Below, one piece after another: positions 42,791 through 55,744 of a DNA stretch of 64,000 nt. Positions within the stretch are counted from its first letter, which is position 1, and the number at the start of each line of letters is the position of its first letter. The position numbers and the translations under genes are program-made. A model generated the notes under the pieces. The model was given only the letters and a program-made list of their open reading frames with translations, was not told where the DNA came from and searched no databases. Source of the DNA: Pagrus major (lineage: Eukaryota; Chordata; Actinopteri; Spariformes; Sparidae); assembly GCF_040436345.1 (NCBI RefSeq), contig NC_133220.1, forward strand, positions 5,785,936 to 5,849,935, in the 5' to 3' direction.

Positions 42791-43558
42791 GTCAGCACGG
42801 TCTTTGGGCTTTTTTTTTTAACTTTTCACATGCACATGAGCCGATATAACAGTGAAGGAAAGGAAAAAACAAGAAAGCATAAGCTTAGCATAAGTTTTGC
42901 ACATGAAGGGCTCTGCGGTCAGCTTAGCAATAGTACATATTCAACTTCTGGGTAGACTTTCAAAATAAAGCTTGTTGACAAACATTTCACATATTATTAA
43001 CATTGGGAAATGTTAAATGGAAAAAATCATACTTTAGATTTAAATAACTACATCACTTGCAAGTTCTGTCACTGCACTTTTGTAATGTTATGTAATTTAT
43101 GTAACAAAACTTGACAATGAGAGTTCACTATGGACTTCAGTTGGGCGGCGTTAGAGGATGTTCGAGGACGTATTGGGCAGTTTGCCGCACGTCTGGAGCA
43201 AGTTGGAAAACATTAAACATGAAATATACAGTATTTGATGACCGCTAATGAAATATTGTTATGTATATAGCAAATATTTCTAAAAGTTTCTACCAAGAAC
43301 TTTTTTTTTTCCAGATTCAGCACCCTGAATCTGAAAATGTGAACCCAAAAAACTATATTAAACTATACTTTGCTTTAAATTCATCACACACACACACACA
43401 CAAGCACACACCCGAGCACACACACACATGCGCACACAAGTTGACTGGCAAGGCGGAAAAACTGTGAAGTGTGTGTGAGTGAGAGAGCAGGGATTAGTAT
43501 TAGTGGAGAGGATTATCCAGTCGAAGGACTGCCTGCCTCTGTGAGTGCCCCTCTCTCG

Positions 43559-43607
43559 CTCCCTCTCTCTCTCTCTCTCTCTCTCTCCCTTGCTCTCTCT
43601 CTCCCAC

Positions 43608-43638
<31 letters not shown>

Positions 43639-44130
43639 CCCCTCTGTCTCTCATCCATCCACAGCGTTGAAGAGGTCTTAGAGTGCCAGGCGATAAAGAG
43701 GAAAACCAACCATGGGAAGCTCACTTAGACACACTCTTTGAACATCCTCCTCCTCCAATCTGTGCCACCTCCGCACTCCACACTCCTCTTCTCCTGCACC
43801 TCCTTCTTCCTGCAGCCTTTCCCTCCCTTCCTCCCCTCTTCCTTTCTGTTTCCCCTTCCTTCCTCCTCCTCCTCCAGTCTCGTTATGTACTTCCTCGATT
43901 CCCTCGTTCTGCTGCACTCCCATTGTTTCTTCTTCTTCACTTCTCTGCAACACCTCTCTTCTTCTTCTTATTCTTCATCAGGCGTCTCCTTATCATCCAC
44001 TCTTCTCTCTTCTTCACTCACTCTTCTCTTAGCCAGTTCCCTGTTGCCTGATTTCTGATTTTTCTTTCCAGTCCTGTCTCTTTTCTCTCTTTTCTCACCA
44101 TAACCATTATTATTTCCCTCAATTCCCTCC
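43559..44130. repeat. Pyrimidine-rich tract with (TC)n
   Basis: Pure (TC)n runs at 43561-43640, then a T/C-biased strand with CTTCCTCC motifs to about 44130. This explains the overlapping Ser/Leu-rich and Arg/Glu-rich open frames on the two strands, which are not genes. Confidence 0.8.
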
Positions 44131-45215
44131 TCTCCTACTTTCTAAAAATGCCCCTTCTTATCATCCACCTGTATCTAATCTCTCAAAGATTATCACCGCA
44201 AACACCATTTATTCTCATTTCTGCTAATTACCTGTTAACAAACAGAGATGTTGCACTCCTCGCAGCAGTTAATTCGACTCTTTTAGCCTGTTAGCCCCAC
44301 CATGCTTCGCTGTCATAATAGCTTATGTAAAGGCGCTGGCACGAGTCCCTCTGCGGTTAACAGGTTTAGACACCTTCTGATCCTCCTCTGGCTTAACTCC
44401 TGACACCAACGCGTCGTGTACTTCTCCGTGAAAGGGCTCTCAGTGGCGACTAAAGGGGATTCACCTCCCATGACACACAAATACAGGAATGGATACGTGT
44501 GTGAGTGAAGCTTTCCTTTTAAAACCACACCGGTTGTCCTGTCGACAATGATCCAGAGCTGCTGGTTTCAGGGAGTTTTGGTTCGTGGCACAGTTCATAG
44601 CCGTCTTTAGCTGGTTGCAGTGTCTGAAGACGGTGAATAGAAAGGAGCTGGCAAAACGTCACAGGTCTGACCTCTGCAGCCAGTGTGTCCATGTGTGCTG
44701 TTTAAGAGTCTTAGGGGGGAAACATTAAGCCTCTGCCAGCTTGCTCATTGTACTGTTCTGAGACCTACATGCCAAAAATGTAGCAGTGAAATGAAACAAA
44801 CATAATGGTCATGAACAAAGCTGGCCCACTGGTCAGAGAGGCTGTTCAGTAATGGAAAACTGACAAGTGCAATCTCGGCGGCAGCCAGAAGCGTCCTGGC
44901 CTGCGACCGAGCTCACACCAAGCGTACCTGGAGTGGTTTCAGGCTCCGGACAATACCATTCAAACTGGTTAGCTCCAATATGTTTGCACCTTGACACCTG
45001 GAAAAAAAGCCCCACTGAGCCTTTCTGCTCCAAGTAAAACCTGGACAAGTGTGTTAGAAGTGACAATCTAATCACGAGAGGGCACATTTTTTTACGGAGA
45101 CACTTGAATTGAAGAGTCTTTCACTCTCACAGAAAGACTGCAGACAAGTTAACAGAAGCTTTCTAAAGTTAGAGGGACTGGAATTAGACTTGTTTTTCGC
45201 CGTCGGCAATCTTGT

Positions 45216-45261
45216 ATCCTGCCAGATAAGAGACGCTGCCAAATCTCTTATCTGGCAGGAT
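45216..45261. repeat. Perfect 17-bp inverted repeat (hairpin)
   Basis: The left arm ATCCTGCCAGATAAGAG (45216-45232) and its exact reverse complement (45245-45261) are separated by a 12-base loop. Perfect arms imply recent origin or selection. No gene boundary is nearby. Confidence 0.9.
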
Positions 45262-48200
45262 GACACAACTGTCTAAATAATAAGCTACTTGTTAGTCAAT
45301 CCTTCACAGTCGGTGTGTAAACAGGTAACTTCAGCGAGCTCAAGAAAGATCCGTGTACAAAAGAAAACACAAAAGAGATGCTAAATTAACACAAGCAATG
45401 AAATATCACATAAAAACATAAAACTACATGTGTGATTTTGTTTAAGTATCATTTTTGAGATCTTCTAAAGGAATCCAAGGTTTTTTCAGAAGTCATTACA
45501 TGTTGTACAGTACACATGGCAGTCACGTGAGAGTCTGCAGAGGTGAAAGGATCACAGTGAGAGTTTGGTGGCCCCAAACAGAAGCATTACCGCTCACTGA
45601 CACTTGGTGCCGCTAAAGTACAAAGTAGCCGTGTGCTGATTTAATCAGTGATGTGTTGGAGAGACACAGAGTCAGACACAGTTTTACTCCCTGACAGTTG
45701 CAGCTCCACTCAGGGTGGGGGGGGACACTGGACAGTCCCGAGGCTGGAGGTCGACTCAGCCGACCCACATCGTGTTCTGGATGTGAGTGCCATCTGAAAA
45801 ACATAATAATAGCTATATGTGTGAAAATACATGTTGTTAATCTACTTATCCAAATTTACACTGACAGCATGACTGATTCTGAAGACATTAATGCACATAA
45901 TTCTCTCTATAAATACACAAGTGGAGGTGCAATGGCCAAACGACAGAAATGTGATTTACTGGTTTTGTGTTAATCAATTAAAATGTGCAATTTTCAAAAA
46001 TATAACAAAAATTGGTCAATTACATTTAAAACTAATTGAGAGAATGAAAAGGTTTCTGTTTGTGTCTGTCAAAATGTCCCAAAAATGTGACCTGATGTTA
46101 AGCAGTGTTATAAAAATCTAAATCAACTAAGACAACTTTTAATGATTAATTATAAGATAGCTGAATATGTTCCACATCAGTTATCTGCTACCTTTAAATG
46201 ACCTCTCTACTCCACTAGAAAAGTAATGCTTTGAATATGAAATGATCAAAATAATTAAATTCCTGAAAAGAATTTTAATCCGCTTTTACAGCATATTTTT
46301 AATGTTTTTCCAGCCCGTCTCTTACTAATATCTATTTGTGGAATGAAAGAGGAGTGAGCCGTGTTTAGAGAGCGCTCTGCTTTAATTATCCTTCAGTGTA
46401 AGAGCTTTTCAATGACACTAAGTCACCGGTCACCAAAAGGGGATTGACTGGCCGCGCCAGGTCAGTGTTTGGTCTACACAGGGCAAGCTTAATGGACTGG
46501 CTGCTGCTGTACAAGCGTAAATAAAGTGGCTGAATAAAGAGGCTGAGTTGAGCTCATTTATTAACATACGTACATACTGATTGAATTTAACACACTTTTC
46601 AGGAAATACACGTGCCAAACATGATATCTTACTGTCTCAAAGTAGTGCAACAAATCTAATATTAGATGACGTATAACTGCTGACGCCACATGCAGAGAAA
46701 ATGGTCCACCAAAAGGTAAACAGGCATGTAGTGTTTGAATGTATCAGAGACACTTAAACACGTCTGAATGTGGACCGGCCTGTCAGCAGCACTAATTCTG
46801 CAAGTGTTAATGAGATTGACTGGCAGTGACATGACCAGAGGTCAGAGTTCTGTAACTCATTACTGGTTAATGATTACTATTACCTCCCTGGTTAAACCTG
46901 GTCATGATCAGCTGCTTTATAAGCTTTGTTTCTCAACCCCAGAGGCAGTCGTGAGATTATTTGCAGGGGTCGACAGATGGTTGTGGAGGGAAAAAACAAA
47001 GCTATTATTTCATTTATTGCCTGCACAAATGATAATTTGCCTTAAAATAGATTATTTATCGAGTATGTTTTTGACAATGACGGTGGCCCTGGTTTAAAGA
47101 GTGAAATGAGTCCACAACAGCAGGACAGGATATGTTTTAGTAATGTAAGTTATGTAACTGAACTTACTTGTTTTAACCGAAACCATGAAGTTTTTCAGCA
47201 ACCTACACCAAACCAAAGTGTGACCGTTAAAGTCATAATATGTGAAACTTCAGTCAATGAGCCAATAAGGAGTTTCCTTCATCACAAGTACAGATACTGA
47301 CATATTTAACTCATATGATACATATATAATTTCAATCTGAATAAAATCGGTCCTTTACACTCACAAACCCTCCTCTTTCTCTGGTCACTGAAGGGATTAG
47401 CTTCTGAATGATCATAGACCTGTGTGAGTAGGCGGTGGGGAACAAACAAGGGAAGAGAGGTGACGTTAAATAGATTATTTTTTTGTATTTATTTTATTCA
47501 CACAGTAAAAACAAATCAGCAGCAAGAAAAGAAGCAGATTGTGCAGGTGAGAGTCAGAAAAAAAACCCAAGAGGCTAACAGAAGGAATCTCACCTCAATA
47601 TGCTTTACAAGCAAATACAAAAGTCCTGTAATCCACAAAGATAAACACATGAAACAGCAAAAATATACAACAGAAAAGCTAAGACGCTAAATTCACTAAG
47701 AAATTATCAATATGATGGATGTTCAGTCATCTTGTGTTTGATAAAAAATGACATGTTAATTATTCTGAAGGCCATGAGAGGTGTGGGATGACCCCTGCAG
47801 GTTAAAAAAAAAAAAAAAAAAAGTGTTTGGATCTAGAGAGGTGTTAGGTCAGTAGGTCCAGAGAGGGCTGTGGCTTAAGTGATTAACACTCAGACCTCTG
47901 GCTGTACGCCACCTTAATGACCAGAGTGACCGCTCCCTCGGGTGCAGCAGGAGGAAGCGCAGCCATCTCAGATTGATCCTGCTATCACTGCTCTGTGACT
48001 CTTCCACACTGTACGCCATTTCACACTAATTAATGGAGCGGAAGTCAAGAGTCCAGGCCTCTTCTGACCTTAAAGGTACTGTTGGAAGCATTTATGGTAT
48101 AAGAAAGTTTATAGTCTTGTTCATTTTCTTTTGATTTTATTGGAAGAGCCTGCTGAAAGGACGGCAGACAGTCTCTCCTGGGCAATTTTGTCTTTACATG

Positions 48201-51200
48201 CAGGTTTTGAATTGCTGAAAACAGAATAAAGTTTACTCTTGGTTTTAAAACAACGACACATCCTCAGAGATTTTGTGTTTGCGGAGTCCACCGTGTGCTT
48301 TCAGAGGGAGTTCACCTCAATACAACCACTTTTATGTTGGATATGATGAGGTAGCATCTTAGATTTGATTGGATCATAATGAAATGAATGTACAGCTCCT
48401 AAAAATGTTGTGTTTATGCTACTGTTGAACAACAAATCGACGTCCCTGGGTTTCAACATGATTGGTCAGTTTAAGCCGAGAAGGCGGGTTTTCATACTAT
48501 GTATATGGGTGCAGTAGGGCGGGGCGGACATGCAAAATGGAGTGATTTGTAAAGAGGAATCCTGACACAGTATTTAGTTGTTGTGTCTTCATAACAGCTG
48601 GTGGCGGTGGCGCTATACATACACCTGTGTGGAGATGGTGGCTGAATATCGAGCAACCGAGGGCTGGAGGACAGTGACATCATGGAACAAGACGAAACCT
48701 CTGCAAGACAATGAAGAAGGTGAGTAGTGAAACTTTTTTTCCTCTTATTCTTTTCCTCATTTTTGTTCATCTCCTTTTGCTTTTCTATACTACTTTTCTT
48801 TGCAGCTTATGGTTGCATTAAACGTGAGTGACAACCCCGTCTTTAGCACGAGATGTGCTTAGAAGCTTCGAACATTAACAGCATATATTACGTGTATGAT
48901 CATTTTCCAGACAAATGTGCACAAATTCCTCTGGAAATTACATTTCCACATGATAAAAATGATAAACTCTCCATTCCCTTTTCAGTCTTGGTGGATAAAA
49001 ACATTATCACGGACATTTCTCAGAGCTGGAGTCCGTTATTGAGCGTGCGTAGCTGATTGTGGTCAGTGGAAACAGTGCAGCTTTGCTCTGCTCAGAAGGC
49101 CAATAGAGATGAGGAATGGCTGGACAAGACAACAGGTAGCGCCTGAACCCCATTAACCCCTCAGCTATGTATATCACTCTCAGTTTGGTCAGCTGTGGAG
49201 GAGTCAGGGATGAGATGCTTTGTCTTGCATTTCTTGCAACATGGGTCTGTGGTCCTGAAAGGAAAATAAAAACGTTCTTCGCTGGCGTCCGTGTCCCTGT
49301 GTGGCCACAATAGTAATGGACAGGCACCGCTGACCTCTGATGACCATCACAAAGAAAGTCAGGCCCGTACAAGTAACCTCGTGGAGAGCGATCTGAAGTG
49401 GTCCAAGCACTCAGTTAATGCGAGCACAGAGAATTTTCTTTAAGGTTTTAAACGGCACTGTTCGATGTGCTGATATCACAGTTATTTAGCACTGTACTTT
49501 GTCGTTGGGATATGAATGAAAACATGAATATTATCCATATATTAGGCCTTTTATTATTTAGTTTGAGTTGTTTTTCATGCCTCTTTTCATGTTGCTGTAG
49601 TCCCTCAACTACCACTAGGAGTCATATTTTTAAAACCAAACCAGAAAGCTGTCTAAACATTTGTGTGACCTGCAGCCAAATATGAACATCTGCTGTGATG
49701 AGAAGAGTTGTGGTTCTCTCTCAAGGCCAAAGTGGAAAGTTTATACAGAAATAAGGTGGCGTCTGAGGAGCATTTTAGAGAGTCTGCACCAAAACTTAAC
49801 TTTTAACCCGAAGTTGTTTCACGGTTGTCGACTGTAGCTTCTGTCAACATTCTTATTTCTCACATTTCACTGTCAGCTGTCATGTTTCTTTCTGAGCATT
49901 GAGTCTTTTCTTCCCTTGTTTTGAGAGGATCTAATGTTGGTGCTGACAGATAACTTTATGGATAACTGCATCTTACACTTTATTTAAATTTGTTTTACAA
50001 ATTTGCACAGCATTCTTATTCTTATTCAAATTTTTTTCTATTTTATTTCTGTAACTAATATCTTGAAGAAGGTAAAGATGTACTCATTTGAGATAATGCC
50101 TGCAAGAATGCTGCTTTTTAAGCAGCGAGAATGCTTGAAAATGACTTTAACAAGAGTCGGCATACAGCCACTAAATACAGTCAGCCATGCTTGGCTATAG
50201 TTAGGTACTGTGGTGCTTGTGATGGCATGCAAGTATACTGCCTAATATGATCACCATCTTAGTTTATCATGTTCGTGTGTGCTAAATTTGCTTATTAACA
50301 CAATATCTGAAGTACATCTAAAGCTGATGAGAATGTCATCAGTTTTGGAAATATTTGGACATGTACAAGGTTGTGAAAGTACGTAATTAGACAGACCACA
50401 GACCCAACACTCGCTTAGTGACATGCTATGTAACACTCACCAAAACCCATAACCGAAACCTTGTAGAACTGGTCTCGTATATCAGCAGCTCACAAACCTG
50501 ACTAACTCACTTTGCACATCACCGTAGCTGTCAGTCGGTCGTGACTCGTTGTGATTTTTACTTTTTTATACTACTTCTTCTGTGCCAGTGTGATGGCTAT
50601 GTTGGTGTTGGTGAAGTATATTGAGCAAGACGATAGCCGACAGCTTTAAAATGATCTTTTAAATTGAAATTTTTGTTTCTCCACATTGATTATTGTACAA
50701 TTTTTGTCCAAGTCCCATGAAGGGGAGGGTCCTTGCAACTCCACTGTTCTCTATTGTTTTTTTGTTCAAATCACCAAAGTCTTTACATCGTCAAGGAAGC
50801 ATAAATGTCTGTACCAAAGTTTGTGTCAATCCATAAAATAGATATTGAGATATTCGCTGTCTCAAGTGCCGTAACCACTGGCATGGCTAAAAAAGACTTT
50901 AAACCGGTGATAAAGTATCCAGTTACACAACAGAGTGCCAAGAGGAGGTTCTCCTTCATCCACATGAACTGACACTGCAGATTAGCACACTTGCAAATGA
51001 GGAAAGGACACCCAATATGTGATTTACCTGGTTCAGTGCCTGGAAAAAGGTCACTGCATCCTGCTCATCATGTATCACCTCAATGTCAGTGCATCCACAG
51101 CGATCACGCTCGACTTGTCTAGGAACTGCTGGTGACACTAAGCCATTGGGCTGCTTAATGGATTGACATCTCCGGTCATGTCAGCTCGGTCAAAATGCAA

Positions 51201-51877
51201 TTCAGAGCAATCGACTGGACAATCGTGATGAATCATTTCTTCTTCTTGAGTAATCAGTCTTGTTTACCCTTCTTTTAAACTCTCTGATGTTCTCTCATAG
51301 TTTAATTTAGCAGGTTTACCTCTGCATTGACTGGTGACACAGGTGTTACACCCCTGTGGTGAACTGTGTGTGTGTGTCACTAATTCGATGGCTACTTAAA
51401 TGGATTGACCTCTCCAGCCATGTCAGACTGGTCAGCCTGCAGATCTAACAGAGCTTGACCAAATAGCCGATGAGCATTTTAGTGGCCAACGAGGTGTTAC
51501 TGTACCTACGTCATGTGGCCTCGAGGACAGACAATACTCTGACTAAGAAACGTCTCATTGTCACATACGCATGGATGTAAATGCATCGTATGGTTCATAC
51601 TGTGTGTTAAGTATACATATACTACTGTACGTGCCTCGAGTATGCTCTTTATTCTGCATTTTGGCTGGTTTGTGTACAATCTGTTTGTTTGAACACATCA
51701 TACAGTGTATGCAGCATATGTTTTTGTGTTACGGTCCAGTGCTGCATGTTTATGTGTGTGTTTTATGTGCAGCATATGTTTTTTGTTGTTTCTGTATGTA
51801 TTTATCTGTTTGTGTGTAAGCGTTTGTTTGTTTGTTTGTTTGTTTGTGCGTATCTCCGCTAAAAGCCAGTGCCAAAG

Positions 51878-51901
51878 CAGCAGCAGCAGCAGCAGCAGCA
51901 G
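51878..51901. repeat. (CAG)8 triplet repeat
   Basis: Eight uninterrupted CAG units in a non-coding context, just downstream of a (TTTG)n run. Confidence 0.9.
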
Positions 51902-52214
51902 CGGAGATGAGAAATAAATAGCATTTTTATCTGATTCCACCCCAATATCCGTTTAAGCAAAGAGGAGCAATATCGCCGCGACGGTCGCTTCTCCGTGATC
52001 CGACCTGAAAAAAAAGAAAAGAAAAGCAGATGAAGAGCGGAGCGGGAGAAAAAAGAAAACACCCTGAGTAATCATTTTCCGCCCTCCAACTGCTCTTTGT
52101 TTGTGTGTGTGAAAGAGAGAGTGTAAGTCTGTGTTGTGACATGGTTTGTGTGTTGTGTGTAGTGTGTGAGCAGGAATGTATGTTTGTGAGTAAGCAGGTA
52201 TGAGAAATTGCTTG

Positions 52215-52222
52215 TGTGTGTT

Positions 52223-52293
<71 letters not shown>
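52215..52293. repeat. (TG)n microsatellite
   Basis: About 80 bp of TG with TTTG and TATG interruptions. Confidence 0.95.
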
Positions 52294-52295
<2 letters not shown>

Positions 52296-53581
52296 AGAGC
52301 AAAGCAGAAAATTCAATTGAGTTTATTGTTAGGGGAGCTTTTATGAGGATGATACATGAAATATATACCCGATGTTTTCGGCTCGGTAATAGCAGCGGAG
52401 AAAAGCTTCGGAAAAGAAAAAAAAATGGAGCCACTTTGTGATTTTTATATCATTTATTAGATTGAGTGGAGTGTTTATATTTTAGTAACTTAGATGATGG
52501 GTGCAGATATCTGGCCCAGTGTATGCTAAAAGGAGGTTATCAAGCATTTACCATATGGATTATCAGGTCGCAAGAAGAAAAACCTCATTCAGATGTTGAA
52601 GTGATGACCCGCAGAAGGCTGCAGAGGACACAAGGACGTCATAAATCTGCAGGACCATCAGACAGCAGCAGCAACGTTTACAAGCGATCTCCTCCCATTT
52701 AGCAAGACTAGATTAAATTCAACAGTTTCTATGAGGGGCAGCAACACCGTTGGAAAACCAATCAGGTTTACTCCCATTATGAGCCCGAAAATGATCTTAT
52801 TTTTAGCTCTTATAACAAATGTATGAGAAGTAAATTGTCTTTGGAGTCAGATCCATGCATTGTCCTCGTGACTGTGTTTAGTTTCCTGGTCTCAGAAGGG
52901 AAGTTAAACCCTGATAGATCAAACACAAGTTAACAAGCCCCATCTTGCATTTAAAAAGCTGCTTTTCAAACACTTGGTTCAAACCCTGAGACAAATTAGT
53001 TCTTTGCCAGGCCTTAAAGTTCCACTTTGTAAGATAGTTAACTTGTCTCATTCCCAACTTGTAAAATACTGCCACTTTAGGATTGTAGTTCGACCCGACC
53101 TACAATCCATCGACCTGGCTGCTATCCCAGAGCAACAGTATTTGACAAGCTGGGATTGAGACTCAAAAATGAACTTCCTCACAAAGTGGGCCTTCAACTT
53201 GAGAGTTTGTTGTACTGACAAACAGACTTGCTCACTATATGCACGACTTCATTCATAGCAGAAATGAGATATTCATTAAAATGAGTTAACCCGCTCATTA
53301 GCAGTGGGTCACATTTCATAAATCATTTAGTAGCAAAATAATGCAGCAGCTCATAAATGATACAGTATTTATCTAGAAACCTCAATATTCGGCTTGACAG
53401 AGAGCCACACTCCCAGACACTCTTCAGCTGTGAATAAGAAAAAGGACGTTTTTATTTTTATTGTATAGTTGGTAACTTGGGCCTGAGAGCTGGATGGTAG
53501 TTCGTATATGAAGGACATGTGATGATGGACAGATATACATGGAAACTCAGCTCATGGTTTGTGGAACATGGAGCGTGAGAT

Positions 53582-54085
53582 GGGCAGACGGCATCAGCAG
53601 TAATGCAGGTGTTGGGCTGGATCGTGGTGGAGAGCCGGTGCAGGCAAAGATTTTGATTTACAAGTTGATCGAAGTTCCAACCTTCACCTATTGCAATGAG
53701 CTTTGGGTAGTGACCGAAAGAAAGAGATCACTGATACGACCGGCTGAAATGAGTCAGGGTGGCTGGGCTCAGCCTCAGAGATATGGTGATGAGCTCAGAT
53801 ATCCACCGGGAGTTCAGAGTAGAGCCGCTGCTCCTTCGCATCGAATGGAGAATGCTGAAGTGGGTTCGGGCATCTGATTAGGATGCCTCTGGGGCATCTT
53901 CCTTTGGGGGTTTTCCAGGCACAGCCAACCGGGAGGAGACCCCGGGCAGACCCAGAACTCACTGGAGGGATTATATATCTCACATGGCCTGGCATATGGA
54001 AGGCATCAGGGTCCCCTAGGAGGAGCTGGAAAGTGTTGCTGGGAAGAGGGACAGGATGGACGGATGGACAGAGGTGGATGGATTC
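53582..54085 (+). mobile_element. RTE/Rex3-like LINE, truncated 3' end
   Basis: The degenerate coding sequence for the last part of an RTE-clade reverse transcriptase is readable: VPTFTYCNELWVVTERK near 53672-53722, IRMPLG near 53870-53892, TGRRPRADPELTGG/RTHWRDYISHMAW over 53928-53992, and the E-E-L-E-S/K-V region near 54020. It ends in GGATGGACGGATGGA-type repeats, the GATG-rich tail known for Rex3. Frameshifts and stops are present. The 5' part is missing, as is usual for these elements. Confidence 0.7.
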
Positions 54086-55067
54086 TATTTTTTGTCTTCA
54101 TGTCTTCATAAAATTGGACCAGACTTTGAAAAAAAACTGTTTGCATCAATTTGGGTTTGAAGGTTTTATGCACTCTTACATCAGTGAGGCCGTTATATCT
54201 CCTGTTAATAAATAATTCTGTCGAAATGGAGACTGGACATCCAGATTCAAATTAAACTACCAGTGTGTGAATTGCTCCTAAAACTCCTTCTAGAGCTTCA
54301 TGTTCCTCCTGCATCTCTCTGACTCCCCTCTGCCTCCAGTCCTTAAGCACAATGAAACATCACTCTGCAAAGTGAACAAGCCTCTGACATTTAGAAAATA
54401 CAAATAAGGCTGCCTTATCTACAACCCTGTTGAGACTATATAACAAGCATTTCTTTCTTTTTAATCTCTTTCACTCTTACCTATTAGCCCCCCCATGCAG
54501 ACGGTGTATCAGTCACACTGCGAGTGGTCCCATTAGGAGAGCTAGTCATCCAACAGTACACCCTTTTAAAAGAGAGCTAGTCACCTTATTATGGTCCTGT
54601 GTTAAAGGGGACGTGTGGTTCGTTAAGCAGCTCTAATTGAGAGAGCCTAAATCAGCTCCTGTTGAGCGCTGTCCCCTGGCTACAGGAAATTAGGAGGGGA
54701 AAGGTTGTTACTGGTGTGTGTAAGGTCTAATTATTATAGAGCTATGACTAGCTTTTATCAGTAGCTCAACGTTAAATCTCTGACCTCAACATGGTTTAAG
54801 ACATGAAACTTTGCGAGTAAAGAGAGACTAACAAGTGTTGTATTTAACGCATGTTGGCGTCCATAAACGTAATATAAACATGTATACTGTACACATCAAA
54901 TATGCAGGAGTATTGGTTAAACATTATTAGGTAGTAGCTAAAGCGCACACCAGAATACGATAGACTACTACTAACAAACTAGTAGTAGTAACACTGTGGC
55001 TCCACCTGAGATCCAGTCAGAAGCTACAAAAGTACTGAGAGTTGAACACAATGACTTTTAAAAACGT

Positions 55068-55126
55068 CTTTTTTTTGGCCAATACCGGTCTGATACCGAT
55101 ACTGGATCTTGGATCGGTGCATCCCT
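55068..55126. mobile_element. hAT-type terminal fragment
   Basis: GGCCAATACCGGTCTGATAC is followed by CGATACTGGATC and GGATCGGTGCATCCCTA, matching the terminal inverted repeat of widespread fish hAT elements (which begin TAGGGATGCACCGAT). The partner end was not found nearby, so only one terminus survives. Confidence 0.6.
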
Positions 55127-55401
55127 ATTGAAAACCCACTGACTTATAGCAACTAGTTGAACAAAGGCAAGCCTGTTGAGGGGGCTGTCTGCAGAGTCAA
55201 CATAAAAATGTCATAAAATATCATCAAACAAACCAGAACTAATCAACATCACTGATATTTACTGTAGTGTGCGTTATGAGAGGACACTTCTTCAGGACAA
55301 CTTGACGTCAACAGTCACGTTAACCTGTTTCCTCTGACATTGACTGAAGCTGCATGACTCATCACCGTGTGTCCACTTTTAGTCTGAGGGAAATGTGAGA
55401 C

Positions 55402-55403
<2 letters not shown>

Positions 55404-55457
<54 letters not shown>

Positions 55458-55528
55458 ACTGTGTCAGTGTCACAGCAGGACATTTGTGTCATTAAGTATG
55501 TCCTCAATCAGGGAACAGACTTTTAAGC

Positions 55529-55561
<33 letters not shown>

Positions 55562-55744
55562 GTGTTCATGGCGTCAGTGCAATGCGCGTGCGTGTGTCCA
55601 AACACAATATCATAAAGTATGTCCTTGCATGCATTTATGGCTCTGTGTGTGAAGCCAGTTTTAATATTTCTGTGTACAACTGATCTGATTTGTATGTATA
55701 TTTGCTTTATTTGCTCAAATATGTGTGTGTGTGTGTGTGTGTGT
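55404..55744. repeat. Three (TG)n microsatellites
   Basis: TG runs at 55404-55454, 55530-55564 and 55720-55744, with similar sequence between the first two, suggesting local duplication (both followed by a short GTCAGTG and an AAGTATGTCCT motif). Confidence 0.9.

Larger units (their letters stand above)
45262..53580. other. Intergenic, no gene recognised
   Basis: AT-rich sequence with a (A)20 run at 47803-47822, a TTTG repeat at 51822-51848, (CAG)8 at 51878-51901 and TG runs at 52215-52293. The stretch at 48420-48735 ends in AATGAAGAAGGTGAGTAG, an exon/donor-like junction, but no open frame or protein match was recognised. 46260-46410 and 52300-52430 are non-repetitive and AT-rich. Confidence 0.5.

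Noticed and set aside
43358..44058. Arg/Glu-rich and Ser/Leu-rich open frames of 70-122 codons
   Set aside because: They come from the (TC)n and CTTCCTCC-rich tract; overlapping frames on both strands have the same low-complexity character.
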